Below are positions 8,103-16,481 of a DNA stretch of 64,000 nucleotides, one piece after another. A model generated the notes under the pieces. It had not been told where the DNA came from, did not search any database, and saw only the letters and a program-made list of their open reading frames with translations. The stretch lies in contig NZ_BAABHY010000001.1 in the NCBI RefSeq assembly GCF_039542345.1, positions 1,054,001 to 1,118,000 on the forward strand. The letters run 5' to 3'. Position 1 is the first letter of the stretch; every line of letters starts with the position of its first letter. The position numbers and the translations under genes are program-made. Origin of the DNA: Orbus sasakiae. Lineage in GTDB: Bacteria; Pseudomonadota; Gammaproteobacteria; Enterobacterales; Orbaceae.

Positions 8103-9605
8103 CTACTTTATGTCTATTTCGAAAGAATCATTACCACCCTTTGTTTTCATTCCATATCTTTTTTCTAAAATACGTAATAATTTTTCATTAGCTAAAGTAC
8201 CCTCTACTACAAGTTTATTAGAGCCTTCATTTTTAGCTTTTTCAATAAGGTTATTGATAATTGCCAGTGGATTGCCGACCTCCCCCTCGATCATCTCAAT
8301 TCTAACGATGGTTTTTCCGTTATCGGTTGTTATAGTGCCGTCAAGTATTTCAACTTTTCCTTTAATACCTAAATCATCTGGCGTTAAAGGTCTGGATTCA
8401 GAAATTAAAATATTATCCCGCCAATCTTTCTCAATTATCTGCTCCCCACCAGTATTAGGTACAAAAATTTCTGGGAGCTGATTTCCGCCTGTATCATGCT
8501 TAATTTCAATATTATCTAGACCATCACCATGTCCAGTGTTATTTGGAACTAGGCTTTCCTGCGGTATAAATCCTGGTAATGGCGGTAGCGGATCTTGTAT
8601 TTGGTTTCCACCTGTATGGTTTTGAATCGGTTTATCTACAATTGTAGGTAAACTGCCTCCTTTAGAAATCCCTGTCAATGTCTCATTTATTGTTCCATCT
8701 AAATTAAGCGCAGCTTGGAATGAACCATCTTTACTGTAGACCAGTAACGTATCTTTACCTGAATCCATGGTAACATAGCTGTCACCCCAAATATAGTTAC
8801 CGTAACCCGAGCCTGTCGCCTGGTAAATAGGATTACCTTTAGCATCTACACCTATTTGCGTTAATTTATCTGAAAGTCCTTTTCCATACTCATTGGTTGC
8901 TAAATAATCATTAAAACTGTCGACTTTAGGCCGATTACCCATCGCAATTTGGTTACGTTCGGTATCAATTTTATATTGATATTGGACTTTAGCTTTATCT
9001 TCATCACTCAGTTCTTGAACTAATTCGCCAAGATACGTTACTTTTTGTTCAGAAGTCAAATTGTCATAAGTATCGGATATTGTTACACCTAAACCCTTTA
9101 AGCTTTTCTCAATTGATAACGCTAGCTGGTCATTATTGACTTGATTTAGGTTTTGAACGCCCAATAAAGAAGCTAAAGATTGCTTAATAATAGGAACAGT
9201 AGCAGCCAAATTATTATTCTCAACTGCATTTTTACTGCCCGCAACGGCAGTGCCAACGTCATTGGTGTTACCGCCTGTACCTGCTGCAACTGCAAGTCCT
9301 ACGGCTAATTGAGCAAGTGCACTGATGTTTTCTTTATCAGCTTCACTCAAATCTTTAACGTCTTTATTATACAGTTTTTCACGGATAAAATCAGCCGCGG
9401 CTTCACCAGCCAAAGCTCCGGCTCCCCCCGCTAATGCCGAATTACCTTGTGCAATAGCAATTGCAGCACCTAATAACGCATGAGCAGTTAAATTAGCGGC
9501 TTTATTAACTTTTGGATTTCCAAATTCATCATAGGTAGAATAATTTTCTCTCGGATCGTTTCCAGACAGTTCATCGATTCGTTTTGGCTCTGCAACTATG
9601 GCCAA
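8103..9605 (-). CDS. Orphan cdiA-CT of unidentified activity (module 5)
   Basis: 500-codon open frame, TTG as the only plausible upstream start. It opens with about 38 residues unrelated to the pretoxin (KRIDELSGNDPREN), then the pretoxin segment AHALLGAAIAIAQGNSALAG through NAVENN (VENN 9213-9224). After that come an entry-type segment, a linker with repeated TGGNQ/TGGEQ motifs, and a C-terminal domain of about 100 residues: IVRIEMIEGEVGNPLAIIN, LVVEGTLANEKLLRILEKRY, then GGNDSFEIDI. That end has a GNAT-like flavour (helix-strand with RYGM) but I would not name it. The module lacks the secretion part of CdiA and cannot be exported by itself. Confidence 0.75.
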   Translation of the reverse strand: MAIVAEPKRIDELSGNDPRENYSTYDEFGNPKVNKAANLTAHALLGAAIAIAQGNSALAGGAGALAGEAAADFIREKLYNKDVKDLSEADKENISALAQLAVGLAVAAGTGGNTNDVGTAVAGSKNAVENNNLAATVPIIKQSLASLLGVQNLNQVNNDQLALSIEKSLKGLGVTISDTYDNLTSEQKVTYLGELVQELSDEDKAKVQYQYKIDTERNQIAMGNRPKVDSFNDYLATNEYGKGLSDKLTQIGVDAKGNPIYQATGSGYGNYIWGDSYVTMDSGKDTLLVYSKDGSFQAALNLDGTINETLTGISKGGSLPTIVDKPIQNHTGGNQIQDPLPPLPGFIPQESLVPNNTGHGDGLDNIEIKHDTGGNQLPEIFVPNTGGEQIIEKDWRDNILISESRPLTPDDLGIKGKVEILDGTITTDNGKTIVRIEMIEGEVGNPLAIINNLIEKAKNEGSNKLVVEGTLANEKLLRILEKRYGMKTKGGNDSFEIDIK

Positions 9606-9607
9606 AG

Positions 9608-9619
9608 ATTATTCTCAAC
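9608..9619 (-). other. Isolated VENN coding remnant at a module joint
   Basis: Minus-strand GTTGAGAATAAT encodes VENN, directly between the stop of the module 4 immunity gene (9625) and the module 5 open frame (9605). It is out of frame with the latter and is not preceded by pretoxin sequence. It marks a second VENN border, i.e. a recombination scar exactly at the pretoxin/toxin boundary. Confidence 0.7.
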
Positions 9620-9624
9620 AATAA

Positions 9625-10023
9625 TTATTTAAATAAATCATGCCAATCAAGTTCTCTTTTTTCTTCCATATCTATATGTTTAACGAAATTATTAACATCA
9701 ATGTGTTTCCATTCATTCCCATCTTTAATACATAATTCAATTACATTAATATCTAGCTGATTAGATAAAATGTCATTAGAGAGATACCCTATTATTTTTG
9801 CATCATGAAACAAAGCAGTAACACCACTATATAATGCAACACTATTCAAAAGAATTTGTTTAAGGTTATCATTAATAATTCTAATTTTTACTGAATTAGG
9901 ATAATTATTTATATGGGCTAAATCAATTAACCACAATTTTTGATCAATAATAACAATACATCCTTCCACCAATATTTTTTGATTATAAACTGGATTACTT
10001 ATTAATTCATTGACTGATATCAT
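9625..10023 (-). CDS. Putative CDI immunity protein (module 4)
   Basis: 132 residues, soluble; the N-terminal half (NPVYNQKILVEGCIVIIDQK) reads like a small beta-barrel domain. Its ATG overlaps the TGA of the upstream toxin tail (ATGA), a tight coupling typical of toxin/immunity pairs. No named family recognised. Presumed to neutralise the cysteine-protease-like toxin of which only the tail remains. Confidence 0.6.
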   Translation of the reverse strand: MISVNELISNPVYNQKILVEGCIVIIDQKLWLIDLAHINNYPNSVKIRIINDNLKQILLNSVALYSGVTALFHDAKIIGYLSNDILSNQLDINVIELCIKDGNEWKHIDVNNFVKHIDMEEKRELDWHDLFK

Positions 10024-10204
10024 TTAAGGATAACTCCATTATGATTTAATTTATTTTCTAAAAGATCAGCTCTTACTCCCATCGCACCATTATATGGATC
10101 ACGGATCATATAATAACCGACTCCATCGACTTTTTTATATGAATCAACAATTATAAAATGCCCACCTTCTCCTGCTCTTACTCCTACAATTGTTGTATAT
10201 TACG
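10021..10204 (-). pseudogene. Remnant of a papain-like cysteine protease toxin (module 4)
   Basis: About 60 codons after a stop: GVRAGEGGHFIIVDSYKK, then GVGYYMIRDPYNGAMGV. A GGHF-IVVD strand followed by YY-IRDPY-G is the histidine and aspartate/asparagine half of C39/papain-like cysteine proteases, including those used as polymorphic toxins. The catalytic-Cys half is missing, so the fragment is dead. The immunity gene overlaps its stop. Confidence 0.65.
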
Positions 10205-10208
10205 TTTT

Positions 10209-10223
10209 ATCGGTATTACCGAT
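10209..10223. repeat. 15-bp perfect palindrome
   Basis: ATCGGTA-T-TACCGAT, immediately beside the cut edge of the protease toxin tail. It could be a regulator site or a rearrangement scar; nothing more can be said. Confidence 0.35.
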
Positions 10224-10311
10224 AATTATTTCTTATCAATTTCGTAAATATACAATAATAATTTATCAAAATAATAAAGTAATAAATACCAAACGACGTT
10301 ATGCACTCTTT

Positions 10312-10500
10312 TTGAATATATTTTTTATTTATATTCAAGCAATGATCGCAGGGTTTCGAAAAACGATCTTATCTATAAACAATAATTTCGATATATTAAT
10401 TTTTTCTGCTTTTATTTTTATTTACCTTTATATATTTATATCAATAGGTAGGTTAGAGACACCAAAACATCCATCTAATAAGAAAAAAAAATTCAAATAA
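10312..10500 (+). CDS. Doubtful small membrane protein
   Basis: 62-codon frame with a TTG start, one strongly hydrophobic segment (FDILIFSAFIFIYLYIFISI) and a lysine-rich end. A hairpin (AAGGGCT/AGCCCTT, 10514-10532) follows, but without a T-run. No similarity recognised. In this AT-rich sequence the hydrophobic run could be chance; equally it may be the remains of a gene brought in with the module 3/4 joint. Confidence 0.25.
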   Translation: MNIFFIYIQAMIAGFRKTILSINNNFDILIFSAFIFIYLYIFISIGRLETPKHPSNKKKKFK

Positions 10501-10637
10501 TATATTAACTAACAAGGGCTCAATAAGCCCTTACTAAAAAGAATAACGGGTGCAGCCCAAGTTGCCAGTGGTGTCATGAGTCTATACGTCGCTGGCGTAG
10601 TCGGTGTAACCGGTGCGGGTACCCCTGTAAATACCCC
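10501..10637. other. Mosaic stretch before SymE copy C
   Basis: No intact gene. One plus-strand frame reads GAAQVASGVMSLYVAGVVGV, hydrophobic and Gly/Val-rich like a fragment of a toxin or secreted protein, and joins out of frame to the SymE tail at about 10638. I take this as a recombination patchwork. Confidence 0.4.
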
Positions 10638-10691
10638 ATTACCGCTAAAAAAGGCAAGTTGATTGTCGAACTGGCAAAGCAGATTGCATAA
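10638..10691 (+). pseudogene. SymE C-terminal remnant (copy C)
   Basis: Encodes ITAKKGKLIVELAKQIA and a stop, the same ending as copies A and B. Everything upstream has been replaced. A half copy of the usual hairpin (CAGTTTTGCGATAG) follows at about 10709. Confidence 0.75.
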
Positions 10692-10733
10692 TCAAGAAAT
10701 AATTAGTTCAGTTTTGCGATAGGGCTCGAAGAT

Positions 10734-10760
10734 ATAAAAAACCCAGTTTTTAGGCTGGGA
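10734..10760 (-). terminator. Rho-independent terminator ending module 3
   Basis: Minus-strand CCCAG/CTGGG arms with the same A-rich loop as at 4241-4272, followed by six T. It lies 7 bases after the stop of the membrane immunity gene. Confidence 0.8.
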
Positions 10761-10766
10761 TTTTGA

Positions 10767-11010
10767 TTATTTACCAAAGATTTTAATTCCTAGACGACGA
10801 CATTCTAAATACCACATCAATATACTAGCAGGTATAGCTAAAAGAGATATTTTTAATGCTAACAATACATATTCACATTTATACAAAAAAACATCATAGC
10901 TAACATACATACATACATAATGCATAAATAAAGCTCATTACAACAATAGTTAAAAATAAACTTAAATATATGACTGTACAAAAAAATAATAATCCATAAT
11001 ATTTATTCAT
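10767..11010 (-). pseudogene. Membrane immunity gene switched off by an ATGT repeat (module 3)
   Basis: ATG 11010 overlaps the toxin stop by 8 bases. The frame encodes MNKYYGLLFFCTVIYLSLF and TIVVMSFIYALCMYV, then hits TAG after four tandem ATGT units (plus-strand ACAT at 10903-10918). Removing exactly one 4-base unit restores the frame: SYDVFLYKCEYVLLALKISL, then IPASILMWYLECRRLGIKIF, ending at 10767, for 79 residues in total. The restored protein has three likely membrane segments and resembles the intact protein at 4305-4547, suiting it to guard against the hydrophobic toxin upstream. It is either a recent mutation or a phase-variable gene in the OFF state. Confidence 0.75.
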
Positions 11011-13102
11011 CTTTATTTTCATTTTTATTCTTTCTCATTTGATCAATTAAATAATTCGTTCCTTCACTTGAGGCAGAACTAAAGAAACTTCCCACATTGG
11101 CAGGCACAGAACTTTCTATAAAATGACCAGTGAAACCAGTAGTTCCCAAAAGTCCAGTCCCATAGCCACCAGTAATCACTCCGACAGATGTCCAGATCAT
11201 AACATCATTAGTATTAACATCACCTGTAGTTACATACTGCACACCCGCATTCATACCACCACTAACCACTCCGCCAATAATTGCACTTTTAGGTAATAAT
11301 GGAGCAGTAAATAAAGCACCTAATCCTACCGCTGCTGCTTGACCTCTATCTACAATAATTCCATTTGCATATTCAGTTGCTTTCTTTTCATCACCATTGA
11401 ATAGCAATAAACCATCTCGATAGTCTTTATCATACTCATCTCGCACTTGTTGAGCCATGAAATTATTCTCAACCGCATTTTTGCTGCCTGCAACGGCGGT
11501 GCCAATGTCACTGGTGTTACCGCCTGTACCTGCTGCGACGGCAAGTCCTACGGCTAATTGAGCAAGTGCACTGATGTTTTCTTTTTCAGCTTCACTCAAA
11601 TCTTTAACGTCTTTATTATACAGTTTTTCACGGATAAAATCAGCCGCGGCCTCACCAGCTAAAGCACCTGCTCCCCCCGCTAATGCCGAATTACCTTGTG
11701 CAATAGCAACGGCTGCACCTAATAGCGCATGAGCCGTTAAATTAGCCGCTTTATCATCTGTCTGCCATTCCCCTGTTTTAGGGTCTTCATGACCCGTTGC
11801 CAGTTTTATCTGTTCAGCAAGATAAGGCGCACTGGCTCCAGCTAAACCACCGGTGATATCGCCCGTAATTAATCCCGTCACTATCGAGGTCGCTGCATCA
11901 ATACCTTTTGAAAGCGAGCTACCCATACCACCAATATTTTTATTATCTGGATTATCGGGTTTTTGATTATTTATTACTTGTTTATCAACGGCATAACTAT
12001 AAGCAAGACTATTAACTTGTTGTTCTGTTGCATCAGGGCCTAATGTCTTTCTTGCCTCATCTTTGGAATCTTTATCTATACCGTTTTTATCAACGTCATT
12101 TTGCGCTTGAATGCGGTCATACTTATTGGCAATACTCTTAGCTTGGGCAGCAATATCCCTCACCAGCTCAATGGCTTCTATTTTATCAAGCTCTTTTTGT
12201 TTATTAAAGAGTTGAGCAAGTGGATTATTCGCATTAGCCGTATCTCGACTGAGTTGATTAATATTTTGCTGCTGTTCATCCTGATTTCGTACTGTTAAGC
12301 TGCCATCTTCAACCGCCGAAGCCGTTGTGCTGTGGTCATGACCACTATTATGATAAATCGTTGGCATACCGGCTGTCGGTGATGGACCACCACTCGTGCC
12401 AATACTCATTGACATTGAACTCACATCAAAATCGGCTTTATTTTCAATATTACTAAAGCTTATCGTCCCGGTATCGAGTTTATTATGCGTTTTATCCTCA
12501 GCGCTTGATGCAATGACCGCGCCTTGTAAGTCGGTATTATTGCCGACCGTGATATCAAATCCACCCTTGCCGGCATAAATACCCGACTGGTCGGTGACAC
12601 TCGCCCAGTTGCTTTCAATATCTGTTTTTGACAATGCCAGATTGGCACTAAAGCCCCCCATACCCCCTGAGCCACTGACAGAGGCCGAAATCTTGTCATA
12701 GTCATAGTTATCTGTATCTTGCAGTGATTGGATGTTAAGATTGTTGCCTACATCCATTTTAACGGTATCACCGTTTACCTGACCGCCAATAATCGTCGTA
12801 TCATTGCCCGTTTTGGTGGTTAAGGTATTCCCCGCATTAATCACCGATTCACTCCAAGCACTACCATCCGCATTTTCACGTTCACGACTAAAGTTAGCAT
12901 TCCCCTTAACACGGAATCCACTTTCATCACCACCAATTTGGAATTGAATACCGACGGCACCACCATAACTTTTTTCATCGCTATCGCTATGCTGTGTATT
13001 GACAGCACCAATCACATTTAAATCACGGTTAGCATCTAAGCTAATATAGCCACCAGGGCGGATTTCACTGCTTTTAATGGTTTTTGCAAGTAAATCAAAA
13101 AG
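11003..13102 (-). pseudogene. Orphan cdiA-CT: pore-former-like toxin (module 3)
   Basis: About 700 codons open from a stop at 13103-13105; the first internal start is GTG 13015. The N-terminal part is late FHA-repeat sequence (SSEIRPGGYISLDANRDLNV), then the pretoxin domain and NAVENN (11462-11473). The toxin part is about 150 residues and very hydrophobic: AAAVGLGALFTAPLLPKSAI, IIGGVVSGGMNAGVQY, MIWTSVGVITGGYGTGLLG, with a polar lysine-rich end. This composition, together with a membrane immunity partner, points to a membrane-active toxin like the E. coli EC93 CdiA-CT class. It lacks a signal and TPS domain, so it is not secreted by itself. Confidence 0.75.
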
Positions 13103-13305
13103 TTAAAATTAATTAGCAATCAATTGTAAGTTATTGATTTATTTGCATAAAAATATCATTAAGGTTGTAACGGTCTTGATCTTTATCGTTGCTCTACGGA
13201 GTGCCGAATGAGGGATCAACTTAGTACATTCTATTCTGCAACAAAGACAAAATGAGCTGAGGGACGATACTTGGAGGTACGTCAAGAGTTGATGAGGTAG
13301 TTATC
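13103..13305 (+). promoter_or_regulatory. Upstream region of SymE copy B
   Basis: About 200 bases with no gene. The last 30 carry a GAGGTA and a TGAGGTAG element before the symE ATG (ribosome site). In E. coli an antisense RNA (SymR) is made over the symE leader; I cannot identify a SymR homologue here, but this is where it would lie. Confidence 0.35.
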
Positions 13306-13580
13306 ATGACTAACGCCCATTCTACGGCAAAAACTGCTAAAACCAAAACCACCGGTAAAACCCTGCAAGAGCCCTCGCAACGTCATTATACCGTTGGTTA
13401 CATCAACGTCCGCCACGAACCCAAAGCAAGCCCGACAAAGCCCCACTACAGCAAAAACACCCTGCTCTGCATCTTAAAGGTAACTGGCTTGAGGAAGTTG
13501 GATTTGCAACAGGGCAACCAGTGACCATCACGGCTAAAAAGGGCAAGTTGCTTGTAGAGATTGCGAGGGAGATCGCATAG
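13306..13580 (+). pseudogene. SymE-family gene with a single frameshift (copy B)
   Basis: The most complete copy. It reads MTNAHSTAKTAKTKTTGKTL, then RHYTVGYINVRHEPKASPTK. The frame breaks in an A-run (AGCAAAAACACC). In the next frame it continues HPALHLKGNWLEEVGFATGQ, then PVTITAKKGKLLVEIAREIA and a stop. The LKG-W-L-AGFATG core matches E. coli SymE. With the frame restored it would be about 91 residues. It faces the 3' end of the module 2 immunity gene. Confidence 0.8.
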
Positions 13581-13597
13581 TTGATAGATAATTAACT

Positions 13598-13625
13598 CAG
13601 TTCTGCGATAGAGATCGCAGAACTG
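13598..13625. repeat. Perfect 12-bp-arm palindrome after SymE copy B
   Basis: CAGTTCTGCGAT and ATCGCAGAACTG around an AGAG loop. It sits between the convergent symE remnant and CDI immunity gene. Related hairpins lie at 6044-6081 and 15906-15931, and half copies near 7341 and 10705. No T-run on the plus side. Confidence 0.85.
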
Positions 13626-13680
13626 AATAAATAATGATAGGTGTTGTAATAAAATAATGACATCCTTTTTATTACTTTTA

Positions 13681-14061
13681 TTAAAAGGTATTAATTTTCT
13701 GAATATCCGTTAATAAATTATTATCTAATAAAGACTTATCTATTTGATTTATAATTTTTTTAATCTCATCAAAACTAAATGAACATTTTTCTATATCATT
13801 TGTAGTTAAAGTGGCTAAGGATGAGATTAACTGACCATCATATGAGTCCCCAGCTAAAGGGTCTAAAGAAAGAAGGTTTAAAGCATAAGGTAGCATTTCA
13901 CAAATAAAAATTTGTTGCCTTATTAATCGAGAGATATCTCCGACTAACAATTCCGATAATGGAATATCAATTATTTCATCAAACCACTCATCAAGATAAG
14001 ACATATTTTGTTTTTTGTATTCAATATTTTTTTCCTTTAACAAAGCTCTTAATGTCATCAT
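13681..14061 (-). CDS. CDI immunity protein, CdiI type (module 2)
   Basis: 126 residues, soluble, largely helical. It contains EWFDEIIDIPLSELLVGDIS, RLIRQQIFICEMLPYALN, then LDPLAGDSYDGQLISSLATL, the pattern of a family annotated as contact-dependent growth inhibition immunity proteins. Its ATG overlaps the toxin stop by four bases, so it is translationally coupled. It presumably binds the Ntox28-like domain. Intact. Confidence 0.8.
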   Translation of the reverse strand: MMTLRALLKEKNIEYKKQNMSYLDEWFDEIIDIPLSELLVGDISRLIRQQIFICEMLPYALNLLSLDPLAGDSYDGQLISSLATLTTNDIEKCSFSFDEIKKIINQIDKSLLDNNLLTDIQKINTF

Positions 14062-15710
14062 AATCCATATCCTTTTATTGCTGATTCAATTCGTTCTATT
14101 GCCTCTAATGCTTTTTGTCGTGCAGCTTGAGCTGTAGGATTGTTCACATCTTTTAATGTATTAGCATGATTTCTTAGTCCATTCAAAGTATCTTGCAATT
14201 CTTTTAAGTGATTCCAATACCCTGAACCATCTGCTTTAGGAACCGGATTTCCTCCCATATCCTTCAAAGCACCTTCAATATCATGATCTTTTATTGAGTT
14301 TTTAACTAAGTTATCTATTTTCTTAACTGCGCTTTCTTGTTTTTGATTAAGCTTATCTACTGTTTGATTATCTTTAACTGAGTTATTTGATGAATTTGAA
14401 TTTTTATTATCAGCTTTAGAATTATCCTTCTCTTGATCTTTCTTATCATCATCATCATTATTATTATCACCATTAGGTGGATACCCTGGATTAGCAGCTA
14501 TTGCACCTCCTCCTGCCAGTGGATGGTTACTATTATTTCCATTATCTGACGATTCATCATAAAGCCTGTCTCCCCATGTTTCACTACCAAACATTATCGG
14601 AGCAAGTCCTTTCTTTGCTATGATTTGCTTATCTATCCAAGCTATCTGTTCAGGTAATAGCTCTTTAATGCGATCCGGATCTCGGCTATTACCTGCATCC
14701 ATGGCTTCTTGTATTTGGGCACTAGTTAAACCAAAATTCACACCTAATTGTGCAAGTCCATTTCGACAGGTTGCATTCTTCATGCATGATGCATAACCTT
14801 TCTCCAAACCTTTAATAATTGGTTTAGCCAAAGAGTTATTCTCAACGGCATTTTTACTGCCCGCAACGGCAGTGCCAATATCATTGGTATTACCGCCCGC
14901 TAATGCAATAGCAAAACCAGAAGCCAACTGTGCGAGCGCACTAATATTATCCTTTTCACTTTCACTTAACTCTTCTATATTTCGACCATTATATAGTCCA
15001 CGTCGAATAATGTCTGCTGCGGTTTCACCTAATAATGCACCTGAACCACCTGATAATACTGAATTACCCTGTAATTGAGCAATCGTTGCACCTAATAGCG
15101 CATGAGCGACAAACCTTGAAGCCTCATCAGGAGCATTGTTTTTAATTAATTCAGCTAAATATTGTGCACTTGCACCAGCAAGGCCTCCCGCTATATCGCC
15201 AGTGATTAATCCTGTTAAAATGGATGTCGCTGCATCAATACCTTTACTAAACGCATTCCCCATTTTACCATCAGTCGATTCTTTACCTGCATTCTGATTA
15301 AAATCTTGTTCTAACTTTTTAACCTGTGCAGCGAGCTCTTTTAAAGAATTGACTATATCTTGGCGATTTTGTTCTTTTTCTTTATCAAAAATTTTATCTA
15401 ACGCATTATTTGCATTGTCGGTATCTCGACTTAATTGCGTTATATCTTGTTGTTGCTCATCTTGATGACGAATGATTATTTCACCTTCCGCCACAGCAGA
15501 CTGGGTTGTGCTCGATGCGTCGCCATCATGACTATAAAAAGCAGGGGTTCCCGCTGTTGGTGTCACCTTACCGCCAGCAATACTCGTCCCACCAGCGACA
15601 GAAGCACTATTTACATCAAATTCTGCTTTATTTTCAATATTGCTAAAACCTAACGAGCCTGTATCTAATTTATTCTTTGATTTATCGTGTGCTTGGGATG
15701 CGATTACAGC
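14058..15710 (-). pseudogene. Orphan cdiA-CT with Ntox28-like toxin (module 2)
   Basis: 5'-truncated copy of the cdiA 3' region. Bases 14835-15710 are a near-identical, indel-free copy of 17781-18656 in cdiA (FHA end, pretoxin, NAVENN). After VENN comes a different C-terminus: a CMKNATCRNG entry-type segment, an Asp/Asn/Lys-rich low-complexity linker, and an Ntox28-like domain (IKDHDIEGALKDMGGNPVPK, GSGYWNHLKELQDTLNGLRN, ending SAIKGYGL). Ntox28 domains are predicted ribonucleases of polymorphic toxins. At 15710 the cdiA homology stops abruptly and an antisense symE fragment begins, so the upstream open frame continues only by chance. Confidence 0.85.
14835..15710 (-). repeat. 876-bp direct repeat, copy 1 (orphan)
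   Basis: Near-identical to 17781-18656 with the same length and orientation; a handful of substitutions are visible on direct reading. The repeat ends exactly at the VENN codons on one side and at the symE junction on the other. Confidence 0.9.
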
Positions 15711-15887
15711 CTCAACGTCCACCACGAACTTAAAGCAGCAAAAACTTGCACCCACTACAGTACATATCCGGCCTTTGATCTTAAAGCCAACTGGCTTGAG
15801 CAAGCCGGCTTTATCAACAGACAAGCCGTTACGATTACTGCTAAAAAGGGCAAGTTGATTGTGAAGATTGCGAAGCAGATCGCATAG
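15711..15887 (+). pseudogene. SymE-family gene, 5'-truncated (copy A)
   Basis: Begins abruptly at the cdiA-repeat border with LNVHHELKAAKTCTHYSTYP, then AFDLKANWLEQAGFINRQAV and TITAKKGKLIVKIAKQIA, stop at 15887. The C-terminal two thirds of the protein is intact, but there is no start codon or promoter. Confidence 0.8.
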
Positions 15888-15905
15888 TTGATAAATAATT
15901 AATCT

Positions 15906-15931
15906 AGTTCTGCGATCTCTATCGCATAACT
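15906..15931. repeat. Hairpin after SymE copy A
   Basis: AGTTCTGCGAT and ATCGCATAACT around CTCT: 11-bp arms with one mismatch, the same core as 13598-13625. It separates symE from the convergent macrodomain gene. Confidence 0.8.
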
Positions 15932-15947
15932 GGGTGATTCGTCTAAA

Positions 15948-16481
15948 TCATTTTAAACTATAATTCTCAATCAATGAGCAATAAATATTATAGTTATCAG
16001 ATTCATAACAAACAATATTTACTTTTTCTATAGATAGATACTTATTTAAACTCTCTTTAATTATTCGTAATGCTATTTCTGCGGCTTTATTTTTTGGAAA
16101 TTTATATATACCAGTACTGATATTGGGAAATGAAATAGTTGTAACATTATTATCATAAGCAAGTTTAAAGCAATTTAAGTAACAGTTTTTTAATAAGTTA
16201 ACCTCATTATTATTTCCATCATTCCAACGAGGGCCTACTGTATGGATAACATATTTAGCTGGAAGGTTTCCTGCTGATGTGATCACCGCATCACCAACTT
16301 TGCAACCACCTTGCCTAGCTCGTATTTTTTGACACTCTTCTAAAATTTGTTTTCCACCAACTCTATGAATTGCACCATCAACACCACTTCCACCAAGCAA
16401 AGAGCTATTTGCTGCATTAACAATCGCGTCAACAGCAATCTTAGTTATATCACCTTGAATTATTTTTATTTTACTTTTCAC
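15948..16481 (-). CDS. Macrodomain ADP-ribose hydrolase (YmdB-like) in the cdi operon
   Basis: 177 residues forming a complete macrodomain. It has QGDITKIAVDAIVNAANSSL (the DIT and NAAN ADP-ribose contacts), GGSGVDGAIHRVGG (catalytic loop), VIHTVGPRW and SFPNISTGIYKFP (distal-ribose and pyrophosphate loops). It aligns well with E. coli YmdB. Such MacroD-type enzymes remove ADP-ribose from acidic residues and deacetylate O-acetyl-ADP-ribose. It starts with GTG inside the end of cdiI (11-base overlap), so it is co-translated with the immunity gene of a toxin that itself looks like an ADP-ribosyltransferase. A role as a second, enzymatic antidote is inferred; a general housekeeping role is the alternative. 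Confidence 0.92.
   Translation of the reverse strand: MKSKIKIIQGDITKIAVDAIVNAANSSLLGGSGVDGAIHRVGGKQILEECQKIRARQGGCKVGDAVITSAGNLPAKYVIHTVGPRWNDGNNNEVNLLKNCYLNCFKLAYDNNVTTISFPNISTGIYKFPKNKAAEIALRIIKESLNKYLSIEKVNIVCYESDNYNIYCSLIENYSLK

Noticed and set aside
10891..10920. Short tandem repeat as a possible CRISPR or satellite
   Set aside because: Only four 4-base units without spacers; it is a coding microsatellite. No CRISPR-like repeat-spacer pattern was seen anywhere in the window.
15711..15824. Extension of the module 2 frame as a cdiA N-terminus
   Set aside because: This part is the reverse strand of a symE fragment; homology to cdiA stops at 15710, so the open frame is accidental.
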